NCBI RefSeq assembly: GCF_022568775.1
Contig: NZ_JAKZHW010000001.1
Coordinates: 496,001 to 560,000 of the forward strand
Direction: 5' to 3'
Length of the DNA: 64,000 nucleotides
From: Sphingomonas telluris
Lineage (GTDB): Bacteria > Pseudomonadota > Alphaproteobacteria > Sphingomonadales > Sphingomonadaceae
Part shown: piece after piece, positions 1 to 7,752 of the stretch
Layout of the letters: every line of letters begins with the position of its first letter
Numbering within the stretch: the first letter of the stretch is position 1
Notes under the pieces: generated by a model
What the model saw: only the letters and a program-made list of their open reading frames with translations
Database searches by the model: none
What the model was told of the DNA's origin: nothing
Position numbers and translations under genes: made by a program

Positions 1-107
1 TCCACCTGGGTGGCGCTCGCAACAGGCGCGGGCGCGGGTTGTGCCGCATTGCTCGCCGCCGAAATGCCGAGCGTCGCGGCACCGATCATCAAGGTCACGT
101 ACTTCAT
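1..107 (-). CDS. Exported protein, N-terminal fragment (cut by window edge)
   Basis: An open minus-strand frame starts at an ATG at 107 and runs off the left edge, giving 35 residues. It begins MKYVTLMIGAATLG and continues into an Ala/Pro-rich stretch. That is a plausible Sec signal peptide with one Lys, a hydrophobic core and a small-residue cleavage zone near an AAQ. A GGAG lies about ten bases upstream. The mature part is outside the window, so the function cannot be judged. Confidence 0.6.
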   Translation of the reverse strand, partial: MKYVTLMIGAATLGISAASNAAQPAPAPVASATQV

Positions 108-270
108 CTCCGCACTCCGAAAACACCTGTAGGCGTATTACTAGAGCAATACGGTAGCCAAAAAGCGCAAAGTCGCGGTTGTTCATGCCAAATTTGTGCG
201 CGGCTGTCGGCTACTGGACGCGGGCAGGCCGCCCCTTTAGGCGGAAAGCTTCGATACCGGTGGGGACTGG

Positions 271-1860
271 ATGGAATTCGACGTCATCATCATCGGCGCG
301 GGTCATAACGGCCTTACCTGCGCCTATTATCTCGCTGCCAAGGGCCTGAAGGTCGCGGTCTTGGAAGCCGCGGAGACGGTAGGCGGGGCCGCTGTCACCG
401 ACGAGTTCCTGCCGGGCTTCCGCAATTCGGCGGCGAGCTACACCGTCAGCCTGCTCAATCCGAAGGTCATCCGCGACCTGGAGCTGGAGCGGCACGGGCT
501 GAAGGTCGTCCTTCGCAAGACCGACAATTTCCTACCGGGCGACGGGCAGTATCTGCTGTCCGGCCGCAACGGGCTCACCCGCAAGGAGATCGCGCGGCAT
601 TCGAAGCGCGACGCGGAAGGCTACGACCGCTACGTTTCCGACCTCGACGCGGTCGTGGGCCTGCTGAAGAAGTGGCTGCTCCGCGCCCCACCGAACGTCG
701 GTGCGAAGCTGAGCGCGCTGCCGAAGGTCCTGACGCTGGGCAAGGACATGGCCGGGCTCTCGCTCGCCGAGACGCGCATCGTCCACGATTTCGCGCTGCG
801 CAGCGCGACCGAAGTGCTCGACCGCTATTTCGAGACGGACATCGTCAAGGCGTTGTTCGGCTTCGACGGCGTCGTCGGCAATTTCGCGTCGCCGAACGCG
901 TCGGGAAGCGCCTACGTTCTTCTGCATCATCTGTTCGGCGAGGCCGCCGGCGTTCCGGGTGCCTGGGGCCATGCGATCGGTGGCATGGGCTCGATCACTC
1001 AGGCGATGGCCCGCGCTGCGCGAGAGAAGGGCGTGGACATCCTTCTTGGGACGCCGGTCGAGGAGATAATCGTCGACAAGGGCAAGGCAGCCGGCGTCGT
1101 CGCGGGCGGCAAGGCGTGGCGGGCGAAGACCGTCGTCGCGGGCGTCAACCCGAAGCTGCTGTTCGACCGGCTGATCCCGCAGGGCGCGGTCGATGCCGAC
1201 GTCCAGAACCGGATGCATCACTGGAAGGGCGAAAGCGCGACCTTCCGCATGAACGTGGCGCTGTCGGAGCTGCCGAAGTTCACCGTGCTGCCGAAGAAGG
1301 GCGACCATTTGACCGCCGGCATCATCATGGCGCCGAGCCTCGGCTACATGCACCAGGCCTGGCTCGATGCGGAGCTCAACGGCTGGACCAAGAACCCGAT
1401 CGTCGAGATGCTGATCCCGTCGACGCTGGACACGACGCTGGCCCCGCGCGGCAAGCATGTCGCGTCGCTGTTCTGCCAGCACTTCCGCTACGATCTTGGG
1501 CCCGGCCGCAGCTGGGACGACGAGCGCGAGAAGGCGGCGGATGCGATTATCGCCAAGGTGGACTCGCATGCCCCGGGCTTCGCCAAATCGGTCATCGGGC
1601 GGCAGATCCATTCGCCGCTCGACCTCGAGCGCCGCTTCGGCCTGATCGGCGGCGACATCTTCCACGGCAAGATGAGCCTGGACCAATTATTCAGCGCACG
1701 CCCGATGATCGGTGCAGCCGATTATCGCATGCCGCTCAAGGGCCTCTATCTCTGCGGATCGGGCGCGCATCCCGGCGGTGGCGTGACAGGCGCGCCGGGC
1801 CATAATGCGGCCCACGCCGTGCTTGCCGACCGCAAGCCGTGGAGCAGGCGCAAGCCGTGA
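271..1860 (+). CDS. Phytoene-dehydrogenase-like FAD-dependent oxidoreductase
   Basis: A 529-residue flavoprotein. The N-terminus holds a Rossmann FAD-binding signature (IIIGAGHNGLTCAYYLA, with a LEA acidic strand end and VGG following), and the C-terminus has GLYLCGSGAHPGGGV, typical of the second FAD-contact segment in the carotenoid-desaturase/PYROXD2-like amine oxidase superfamily. The body (residues about 200-480) matches the usual length of this group. The substrate is not evident: no other carotenoid gene is nearby, so a PYROXD2-type general oxidoreductase is more likely than a true phytoene desaturase. GGGGACTGG just before the ATG serves as ribosome binding site. The CoA-transferase gene follows with a 4-base GTGA overlap, so the two are probably co-translated. 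Confidence 0.88.
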   Translation: MEFDVIIIGAGHNGLTCAYYLAAKGLKVAVLEAAETVGGAAVTDEFLPGFRNSAASYTVSLLNPKVIRDLELERHGLKVVLRKTDNFLPGDGQYLLSGRNGLTRKEIARHSKRDAEGYDRYVSDLDAVVGLLKKWLLRAPPNVGAKLSALPKVLTLGKDMAGLSLAETRIVHDFALRSATEVLDRYFETDIVKALFGFDGVVGNFASPNASGSAYVLLHHLFGEAAGVPGAWGHAIGGMGSITQAMARAAREKGVDILLGTPVEEIIVDKGKAAGVVAGGKAWRAKTVVAGVNPKLLFDRLIPQGAVDADVQNRMHHWKGESATFRMNVALSELPKFTVLPKKGDHLTAGIIMAPSLGYMHQAWLDAELNGWTKNPIVEMLIPSTLDTTLAPRGKHVASLFCQHFRYDLGPGRSWDDEREKAADAIIAKVDSHAPGFAKSVIGRQIHSPLDLERRFGLIGGDIFHGKMSLDQLFSARPMIGAADYRMPLKGLYLCGSGAHPGGGVTGAPGHNAAHAVLADRKPWSRRKP

Positions 1861-3056
1861 GCCCACCGCTTGCCGGCATCCGCGTGCTCGACCTGAGCCG
1901 CGTCCTCGCCGGTCCCTGGTGCACGCAGCTTCTCGCCGACCTCGGCGCGGAGGTCATCAAGATCGAGCGCCCCGGAGCGGGAGACGATACGCGACATTGG
2001 GGTCCGCCGTGGTACGGCGACGGAGAAGACCGCGTCGCGGCCTATTTCCTCAGCGCGAACCGAGGGAAGAAGTCGACGGCAATCGACTTTGCGAAGCCTG
2101 AAGGCGCCTCACTCGTGCGCAAGCTCGCCGAGCAGAGCGACATCGTCGTCGAGAACTTCAAGGTGGGCGGTCTCAAGAAGTTCGGATTGGACGCGGAGAG
2201 CCTGCGTGCGACGAACCCGCGCCTGATCGTCGCGTCGATCACCGGCTTCGGTCAGGACGGCCCCTACGCCGAGCGCGCCGGGTACGATTACATCATCCAG
2301 GCCATGGGCGGGCTGATGAGCATTACCGGCCAGCCCGACGGCTCGCCCGGCGGCGGACCGATGCGGGTTGGCGTTGCGGTCGTCGATCTGTTCACCGGAC
2401 TCTACACAGCCGTCGCGATCCTGGCGGCCTTGTTCCGGCGCGAGCGGAGCGGGGAGGGCGCGCACATCGACGCCGCGCTGTTCGATACGCAGCTGGCGGT
2501 GCTCGCCAACCAGGCGTCGAATGCCCTGGTCTCCGGCAAGGACCCGCCGCGGCAGGGCAACACACACCCCAACATCGTGCCGTATCAGCCGTTCGAGGCG
2601 GCCGATAAGCCGCTGGTGATTGCGGTGGGCAATGATCGCCAGTTCGCAAAGCTTGCCGCGATCTGCGGCCATCCGGAATGGCCCAGCGACGAGCGTTTCG
2701 CCTCCAATGCCGCGCGCGTCGCGAACCGGGCGGAGATGGTGAAGCTGGTTTCGGAGTGCATCCGCCAGAAGTCTGCAGACGAATGGTTTGCCGAGTTGGA
2801 GGCTGCGGGTATTCCGGCGGGTCCGATCAACACGATCACTCAGGCGCTGCACGACGTCCAGGCGCAGCATCGACAGACGGTCAGGACGATTGCCGGGATG
2901 CCGCTGGTCGGATCCCCGGTGCGGCTGGATGGAGAGCGGGCGGATTCGGACCTGCCGCCCCCGGGCCTGGGCGAGCATACGGATGAAGTGCTCCGAGCCC
3001 TTTCGCTCGACGTTTCGCAGATCGCGCGCCTTCGCGCGGACGGCGTCGCAGGCTAG
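1857..3056 (+). CDS. CaiB/BaiF-family CoA-transferase
   Basis: A class III CoA-transferase of about 399 residues. It moves CoA between acyl carboxylates in the cytoplasm. Family features visible are the N-terminal PLAGIRVLDLSRVLAGPW, the GAEVIKIERP strand, ENFKVGG, and the GYDYIIQAMGG / MSITGQPDG region; the conserved catalytic Asp of the family should be the Asp in VAVVDLFTGLYT. The C-terminal lid (GIPAGPINTI, HTDEVL) is complete. Two GTG starts are possible: 1857, overlapping the upstream stop as GTGA with GGAG 12 bases ahead, or 1839, six codons longer. I chose 1857. With the upstream FAD enzyme and no other degradation genes, the acyl substrate cannot be named. Confidence 0.9.
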   Translation: MSPPLAGIRVLDLSRVLAGPWCTQLLADLGAEVIKIERPGAGDDTRHWGPPWYGDGEDRVAAYFLSANRGKKSTAIDFAKPEGASLVRKLAEQSDIVVENFKVGGLKKFGLDAESLRATNPRLIVASITGFGQDGPYAERAGYDYIIQAMGGLMSITGQPDGSPGGGPMRVGVAVVDLFTGLYTAVAILAALFRRERSGEGAHIDAALFDTQLAVLANQASNALVSGKDPPRQGNTHPNIVPYQPFEAADKPLVIAVGNDRQFAKLAAICGHPEWPSDERFASNAARVANRAEMVKLVSECIRQKSADEWFAELEAAGIPAGPINTITQALHDVQAQHRQTVRTIAGMPLVGSPVRLDGERADSDLPPPGLGEHTDEVLRALSLDVSQIARLRADGVAG

Positions 3057-3059
3057 GCG

Positions 3060-3746
3060 TTACTTCTCGTCGCTCAGCGCTTCGACCAGCACGTCGAGCT
3101 GGTTTTGGCAGCCGCGATCGACGAGCACCTGCGCTGCATCGACCGCTTCCGCAGGCACGGCGGGCATCATCGCGAACTTCACCTTCTGCGCCTCTGCGCC
3201 GTCGGCCAGGGCGAGCTGATATTCCGCGCCATCGCTAATCGGCACGGCGGCCGGCCAGTCGATGACGGCCTTGCCTGCGGGCCAGTCCACCGTCGCTCCC
3301 GCGCCCGCACCCTTGCTGATCGTCAGCTTGGTCGCTGCGGCGGAGTCCGGCCGCCACATCTTCAGCCCTTTGCCGGCGACGCAAATCGTTCCGCTCTGCG
3401 TCACGTCGAGGTTCCACGGGCTGGGGTTGAGCGTGAGGTCGCCGGAACGCATTGCTCCGAAACGGCCGCGCTTCGACGCCGCCATAGCCAGCTCCTGCGC
3501 TCCGCCCGATGAGGCGGGGAAGGTGCCGGGTCCGCGAAGCGTCCGCGCGCTGTTGCCGCCAACCAGCGTGACGCTATCGCCCGGCTGGAGCGCGAGCTTC
3601 GCCGTGTCCGGAAGCGCCTTGCCGGGCGGATAGGCCTTGGCCGACGGTCCGACGGACCGAACCACGAGAGCCTTCGCGAAAACCGCATCCGCGCCGAGGA
3701 CCGCCACGCAGGCCATTGCCGCGAGTATCGTCATCCGCCAGTTCAT
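3060..3746 (-). CDS. Exported protein of unknown function
   Basis: A 228-residue protein with a clear signal peptide (MNWRMTILAAMACVAVLGA then DAVFA). The start at 3746 is fixed by GGGAGG eight bases upstream; a longer frame to 3791 overlaps the upstream gene and lacks such a site. The mature part begins with VVRSVGPSAKAYPPG and contains a QPGDSVTLVGGNSARTL segment that recalls FecR-like or beta-rich envelope domains, and two cysteines (one at the CVAGKG motif, one near the C-terminus) that could pair. I do not recognise the family. It is the last gene of the minus-strand run 6961 to 3060, which starts with the PDZ/7TM protein. Confidence 0.75.
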   Translation of the reverse strand: MNWRMTILAAMACVAVLGADAVFAKALVVRSVGPSAKAYPPGKALPDTAKLALQPGDSVTLVGGNSARTLRGPGTFPASSGGAQELAMAASKRGRFGAMRSGDLTLNPSPWNLDVTQSGTICVAGKGLKMWRPDSAAATKLTISKGAGAGATVDWPAGKAVIDWPAAVPISDGAEYQLALADGAEAQKVKFAMMPAVPAEAVDAAQVLVDRGCQNQLDVLVEALSDEK

Positions 3747-3771
3747 CGTCAGCGCCTCCCTCGCTTTCGCC

Positions 3772-4479
3772 CTACTGGGCGTTTGCGACATTATATTTCA
3801 CGGCCTCCATCAGCGTCAGGCAGCGCCGCGTGGACTTGTCCCCGTCGCCGGCCGCGACCGCCTTCTGCTTGTACATGACCTCCGTCAGCAGCTTGCGCGA
3901 CACGCCCATCTTGATGAGGAAGTCGTTGTCCTCGCTGGCCAGCATCGCGGAGTCCTGCTCGACGTCGCCGATGACCTGAGCGGCCTTGTCGGCGCTCTGC
4001 GCGACTTCGGCGTGCACCGCCTCCTTGTCGCTGAGGTGCGTGAACATGTGCACTGCGAAGATGCCGCCGTCGTCGACGAAGCGGATGGGGCCGCCCATGA
4101 ACATGAAGTTGCAGGCGGAGAAGCAGGCCCAGCCTTGCGGGATCCGTGTCGGAATGCCGGCCTTGCGGATCATCGCGCCGGCTTCGTTTCCGACGCGCGC
4201 ATCACCGCCCGGGGAGCGCAGCCAGATTTCGTCGACGGGGTTATTGTCTTTCAAGGCCTGCTGCAACCGCGTTGCCGCATCGGCGTCGATGCGGCCCTCC
4301 GCCTTGAGGATGCGCCGCGCCTCGGTCTTTTCCAGCGTGAACCGCATCTCGCGATACGTCGACCAGTTTAACGTCCGCGGGCAGGACGGATTGTCCGGGT
4401 CAGGCGGGATCGCCGCGATGGCAGTCTCCACCTCCGTGGCGGTGAGGCTCACCGCCATGAGCAACGCGAGGGCACTCAC
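3772..4479 (-). CDS. Predicted periplasmic ClpP-like protein
   Basis: About 235 residues. After a hydrophobic, probably cleaved N-terminus comes a domain with crotonase/ClpP-fold hallmarks: IWLRSPGGDA (oxyanion-type SPGG loop) and, some 30 residues on, GWACFSACNFMFMGG, where the Ser after CF is in the position of the ClpP-class nucleophile, followed by a His in FAVHMFTH. This matches the COG3904-type periplasmic group; real protease activity is not shown. Start: GTG 4479, one base after the upstream stop, is the economical choice, but its N-terminus then lacks basic residues. A start at 4551 would add an Arg-rich stretch and a better signal peptide at the cost of a 71-base overlap. Confidence 0.72.
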   Translation of the reverse strand: MSALALLMAVSLTATEVETAIAAIPPDPDNPSCPRTLNWSTYREMRFTLEKTEARRILKAEGRIDADAATRLQQALKDNNPVDEIWLRSPGGDARVGNEAGAMIRKAGIPTRIPQGWACFSACNFMFMGGPIRFVDDGGIFAVHMFTHLSDKEAVHAEVAQSADKAAQVIGDVEQDSAMLASEDNDFLIKMGVSRKLLTEVMYKQKAVAAGDGDKSTRRCLTLMEAVKYNVANAQ

Positions 4480-4480
4480 G

Positions 4481-4984
4481 CTACGCTTTCTTGTAGCCGC
4501 TATCGCCCTTTCCGCGGCACATCTTCTTCGGAACGGTGGTCTCTTCACCATCGATGATCACCACGTCGGTGACGGTCATGCACTGCGTACCGTCCGCAAG
4601 CGCTTCCTGGCCTGTCACTTTCGAAGAACCCGTGACGTTCTGGCGCGTCTCGCTGGTCCACTTCACTTCGGTCCCAACGCCGCCGCGAATGGCTTCGTTG
4701 GTCGCGTCCGCGGCCTGCTTCTGTTCCTTGCAGTCGAGGAGCTTCAGCAATTCGTCCGCGACGATCGAGCTTACCGGCACCAGCGAACTGGCAACGCCGC
4801 CCGCACGGCCGAGCACGCCGCTGGCCAAACCGCCGAGCATGCTTCCGAACATCGAGCGCTTTGCTTTCTTCTCCGCGGTATCGGCGCATTTGCCTTGTTC
4901 CTGCACGGCGCCCTGGACGGCCGGGATCGCTGGAGTAGCCGGAACTGCCAGCAACAAAGCGGCAATGATCGATACGCGAAGCAT
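4481..4984 (-). CDS. Exported protein with surface-antigen-like C-terminus
   Basis: 167 residues with a signal peptide (MLRVSIIAALLLAVPATPA). The middle is a Gly/Ala-rich segment (FGSMLGGLASGVLGRAGG) resembling glycine-zipper membrane-association stretches. The C-terminus, GTQCMTVTDVVIIDGEET then KKMCRGKG, has the two-cysteine pattern with a central IDG that I associate with the 17-kDa rickettsial-type surface antigen family. Cys residues near position 33 and in LLDCKEQ add a possible second disulfide. Its stop is followed directly by the ClpP-like gene, so the two are likely translated together. The family call is an inference from pattern only. Confidence 0.65.
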   Translation of the reverse strand: MLRVSIIAALLLAVPATPAIPAVQGAVQEQGKCADTAEKKAKRSMFGSMLGGLASGVLGRAGGVASSLVPVSSIVADELLKLLDCKEQKQAADATNEAIRGGVGTEVKWTSETRQNVTGSSKVTGQEALADGTQCMTVTDVVIIDGEETTVPKKMCRGKGDSGYKKA

Positions 4985-5023
4985 GGACTCGTCCCCCTGA
5001 GACAGACCTCAAATTATGCTTGC

Positions 5024-5029
5024 ATTATA
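5024..5029 (-). promoter_or_regulatory. Candidate -10 element upstream of 4984 gene
   Basis: Read on the minus strand, a perfect TATAAT lies 40 bases before the ATG at 4984, within an AT-rich break between the PDZ/7TM gene and the three exported-protein genes. No good -35 hexamer sits at 16-18 bases, so the call rests on the -10 alone. It suggests the downstream three genes can be expressed separately from the membrane protein. Confidence 0.35.
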
Positions 5030-5050
5030 AGGGGGTCAATCAAATCGCGT

Positions 5051-6961
5051 TTAATCTGCGTTTCGTTCTCGGCCAGCGGACGAGGTCGCAGCCGGCAAAC
5101 GGCATTCGAGGGCCTCGATCCGCCCGATAATGACTCGCTCCCGCTCGTCGCGGCGGGTGACGACGCGAATGGCCCGTGTAATCGGGCTGGCGACCTCGAC
5201 GAGGGCCTTCTGCTCGTCCTTGCTCAGCAGGGAGCCGTCGGGACGCGGGCCGATCAGGAGCCAACCGATGGGATGATCGTCGGTCGCCGTCTGCAGCGGG
5301 ACGCGGATCGGGAAGAGCTTGTCGCTGACGCTGCAGAGTTCGTCCTTGCAGCCTTCGGGATCGAAGCCGGTCAGCCAATTCTCGACGCTTTCCGGCGACG
5401 TCCCGCGAATGGCGAGTATCTTGCCTTCGACAATCACGGTGGTGCGCGTCGTGCGCGTTCCTTCTTCGATGCGCCGGAGCGTATCGTCCAGCAGCTCGTC
5501 CATCGACGCACTCTCGCGCAGTTCGCGGACACAGTCGGGCAAGTCGTCGCGAAGCTTCACCAGGTTGCGCTGGAAGCGTTTCTCGGACCAGCGCTGGATT
5601 CGCTCCTGCAGCGGGCTGATGACGACCGTCGCGATGGCCGCGGCGAAGACGACCGGCGCCGTGCTGCCCGTATTCCCGTAATAGTTGAGGATGAGCTGCT
5701 TCAGCCCGTCGGCCGTGGCGGCGAAGACTGCCGCGACACCCAGGGTGATCAGCGCGAAGTTGGCCGAACGGCTGATGACCGCTTCCGCATCGTAGAGCCG
5801 AAAGCGCAGCAGGGCGACCAGGAGCCCAAGCTGCAGCAGCAGGAAGGCGAGGCCGAAGCTCAGCCCGGCGATCAGCTCCAGCGAAAGCTGCGCGCCGAAG
5901 GAGTGAACGCCGAGCTTTGCGCCGTCGCTGGCGAAGGCGATGCCGAGGAACAGGCCGTACCCGGAAAAGCCGAGCAGGGCCCATTTGATCTGCTGGCGTG
6001 CTGGGCTCGGCGGCGTGTTCTGCAGCCGCCATAGCAGGGTCAGGACACCGGCCATCATGAAGAGGACGAAGGCCGCGCGGTAGAGATCGCCGGACAGGAA
6101 GAAGAGCACCGGCAGCAAAGCGAGTATGGCCAAGGTCGCGCGCGGACGTAGCTCGCCGAAGGGGAAGAGAAGGATGCCGGCCAGCAGGCAGATGTTGCCG
6201 AGATCGTAGATGCGCTGGTGCAGCCATTCGGGGACGTGGGCGACGAACGTCAGGAACGCGGCGGAAGGCTGCTCGGAAATGATCGTCAGCAGGACGGCGA
6301 GCGACAGGACGGAGCTGATCAGGTCCTCGCGCTTGCGCCTGTGCAGGATCCACGCCGCGAAGATCAGGAACGGGTAGGTGAGGACGTGAAGCAGATCGAC
6401 GACGCTGAGAAGCACGGGAGGAAGACCGGCGGAGCGGGCGGCCTGGGCGACATGGTCCTCGCTCGCCTTGACCGTGAAGTCGCGCTCGCTGCCATCCTTC
6501 GAGCGCACGCGCAGCGTGTAATCGGAATCGTCGCCGCCTTCGATGATCGGCGTGAACATCGCATAGTCGGTCTCGGTCGCGTCATGCGGCCGTTCGAGCC
6601 CGCGCTTCGAGATCGGCACGACCTTGGCGATCGGAAGGCCATTGATGGCGACGATATCGTCTCCCGGCTTTACACCCGCGGCCTTGGCAGCCTGGCCGAC
6701 GGGAAACCGGACGGTGGTGAGATCGTCTTCGGAGAGAGCGAGACCGACGCGGCTGCCGGTGATCAGGACGGAATTGTCGGCCGCCTGGTCGAAGCGGAAC
6801 CAGATACCCGCGATCGGTCCCACGATGGCGAGCAGAAGCGCCGGGACCCAGAGGACCTGGAAGAGGATCAGCCAGCGGCGATTGAGGTCGGGAATGCGCT
6901 CCGGCAAGCGGAGCCATGAGCAGCGCCCTGGGTCGAAGCCCATCGCGGAATCCGTCGCCAT
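5051..6961 (-). CDS. PDZ - multi-TM - GAF-like membrane signalling protein
   Basis: 636 residues with an unusual order of parts. There is one membrane helix at about 30-55, then an extracytoplasmic PDZ domain (about 60-170, with AGVKPGDDIVAINGLP as the peptide-binding loop region), then a block of seven or so hydrophobic helices (about 185-430), then a cytoplasmic tail (about 440-636). The tail has an amphipathic helix (MDELLDDTLRRIEEG) and a GAF-like alpha/beta core ending in PIGWLLIGPRPDGSLLSKDE. Histidine kinases with PDZ-7TM-GAF heads exist, but no HisKA, HATPase or GGDEF domain follows here. It could be a receptor passing its signal to a separate partner. It heads the minus-strand run of three exported proteins, one ClpP-like. 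The start at 6961 has no strong ribosome binding site; a second ATG lies six codons in. Confidence 0.8.
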   Translation of the reverse strand: MATDSAMGFDPGRCSWLRLPERIPDLNRRWLILFQVLWVPALLLAIVGPIAGIWFRFDQAADNSVLITGSRVGLALSEDDLTTVRFPVGQAAKAAGVKPGDDIVAINGLPIAKVVPISKRGLERPHDATETDYAMFTPIIEGGDDSDYTLRVRSKDGSERDFTVKASEDHVAQAARSAGLPPVLLSVVDLLHVLTYPFLIFAAWILHRRKREDLISSVLSLAVLLTIISEQPSAAFLTFVAHVPEWLHQRIYDLGNICLLAGILLFPFGELRPRATLAILALLPVLFFLSGDLYRAAFVLFMMAGVLTLLWRLQNTPPSPARQQIKWALLGFSGYGLFLGIAFASDGAKLGVHSFGAQLSLELIAGLSFGLAFLLLQLGLLVALLRFRLYDAEAVISRSANFALITLGVAAVFAATADGLKQLILNYYGNTGSTAPVVFAAAIATVVISPLQERIQRWSEKRFQRNLVKLRDDLPDCVRELRESASMDELLDDTLRRIEEGTRTTRTTVIVEGKILAIRGTSPESVENWLTGFDPEGCKDELCSVSDKLFPIRVPLQTATDDHPIGWLLIGPRPDGSLLSKDEQKALVEVASPITRAIRVVTRRDERERVIIGRIEALECRLPAATSSAGRERNAD

Positions 6962-7026
6962 GCCAGCCTACGCCCCTGTTTACCCCTGCACCTCAATAGC
7001 ATGGGCGCGCGGCAGGAATAGCAAAC

Positions 7027-7752
7027 TCAGCCGTCGATGCGTTCTTCGCCGTACCGGCTCTTGATGAAGCGCCCCTGCGTTTCGAGCGCCTGGACGTCGG
7101 ACCGGGCGAGCTTGTCGGAGATTTCGGCGAGCGCGGCACGGCCTGCTTCCAGACCCTCGACGAGTCTTTCGTCGACCGTCACGTCCTCGCCGTCCTTCTG
7201 CGAGCGGTAGGCCGGCGGCACATTGACGTAGCGGTCGATCAGGCTTGGCAGATGCGTCGACATAAGCCGGCGAGCATCCTGAGCTTCCGGATTTAGATCG
7301 TCGATGCGCTCCAGCGTTTGCCTGAGGGAAGGCAGGATCGAGCTGATGGCGTCGAGCTTCGCCTGCGCGGGAGCGGGCAGGGCGGCTCGCTGGCGGTAGA
7401 TGTAGGAGTCGAAGCGCTGAACCATCTGCCCGTTGGGCAAATCTGCGGGGGGCGCGGCCGGACCCCTCGACTGCGAAGGCATGAAGCCCAGCACAGCCGC
7501 GATGCCGATCGCGATGCCGACGGCGGCGAGGAAGCCGAACATGCCGATCGGCACGATCAGGCCGACAATGATCGTAATCAGGCTGACCACGCCAATGGCG
7601 ACACCAACCCTGGCGAAGCGACGAACGAGGTCGTTGTTCAGCCTCTGCCGTTCCCGTCGCGCTGCGTCGCGCACCGCTCCGTCACGTTCGTCGAGCTGCC
7701 GCATCACGCGGTCGGCCCGGGCAATCACTCTGTCGAAGCGTTCGGTCGTCAT
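7027..7752 (-). CDS. XpaC-like membrane protein, TelA partner
   Basis: 241 residues. A basic, helical N-terminal part (VIARADRVMRQLDERD) is followed by two close membrane segments (about 48-92: VGVAIGVVSLITIIVGLIVPIG and FLAAVGIAIGIAAVLGFM) and a helical cytoplasmic part with repeated Leu/Arg spacing. The immediate neighbour is TelA, and the ATG overlaps the telA stop by four bases. TelA is commonly paired with XpaC-type (5-bromo-4-chloroindolyl phosphate hydrolysis) proteins of similar size and shape, and the assignment rests mostly on that pairing. Confidence 0.65.
   Translation of the reverse strand: MTTERFDRVIARADRVMRQLDERDGAVRDAARRERQRLNNDLVRRFARVGVAIGVVSLITIIVGLIVPIGMFGFLAAVGIAIGIAAVLGFMPSQSRGPAAPPADLPNGQMVQRFDSYIYRQRAALPAPAQAKLDAISSILPSLRQTLERIDDLNPEAQDARRLMSTHLPSLIDRYVNVPPAYRSQKDGEDVTVDERLVEGLEAGRAALAEISDKLARSDVQALETQGRFIKSRYGEERIDG

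Noticed and set aside
3637..6034. Long plus-strand frames over the 3-6 kb minus-strand genes
   Set aside because: Their translations are Arg/Ala/Gly-rich without motifs or ribosome sites, while the minus strand has signal peptides and domains.
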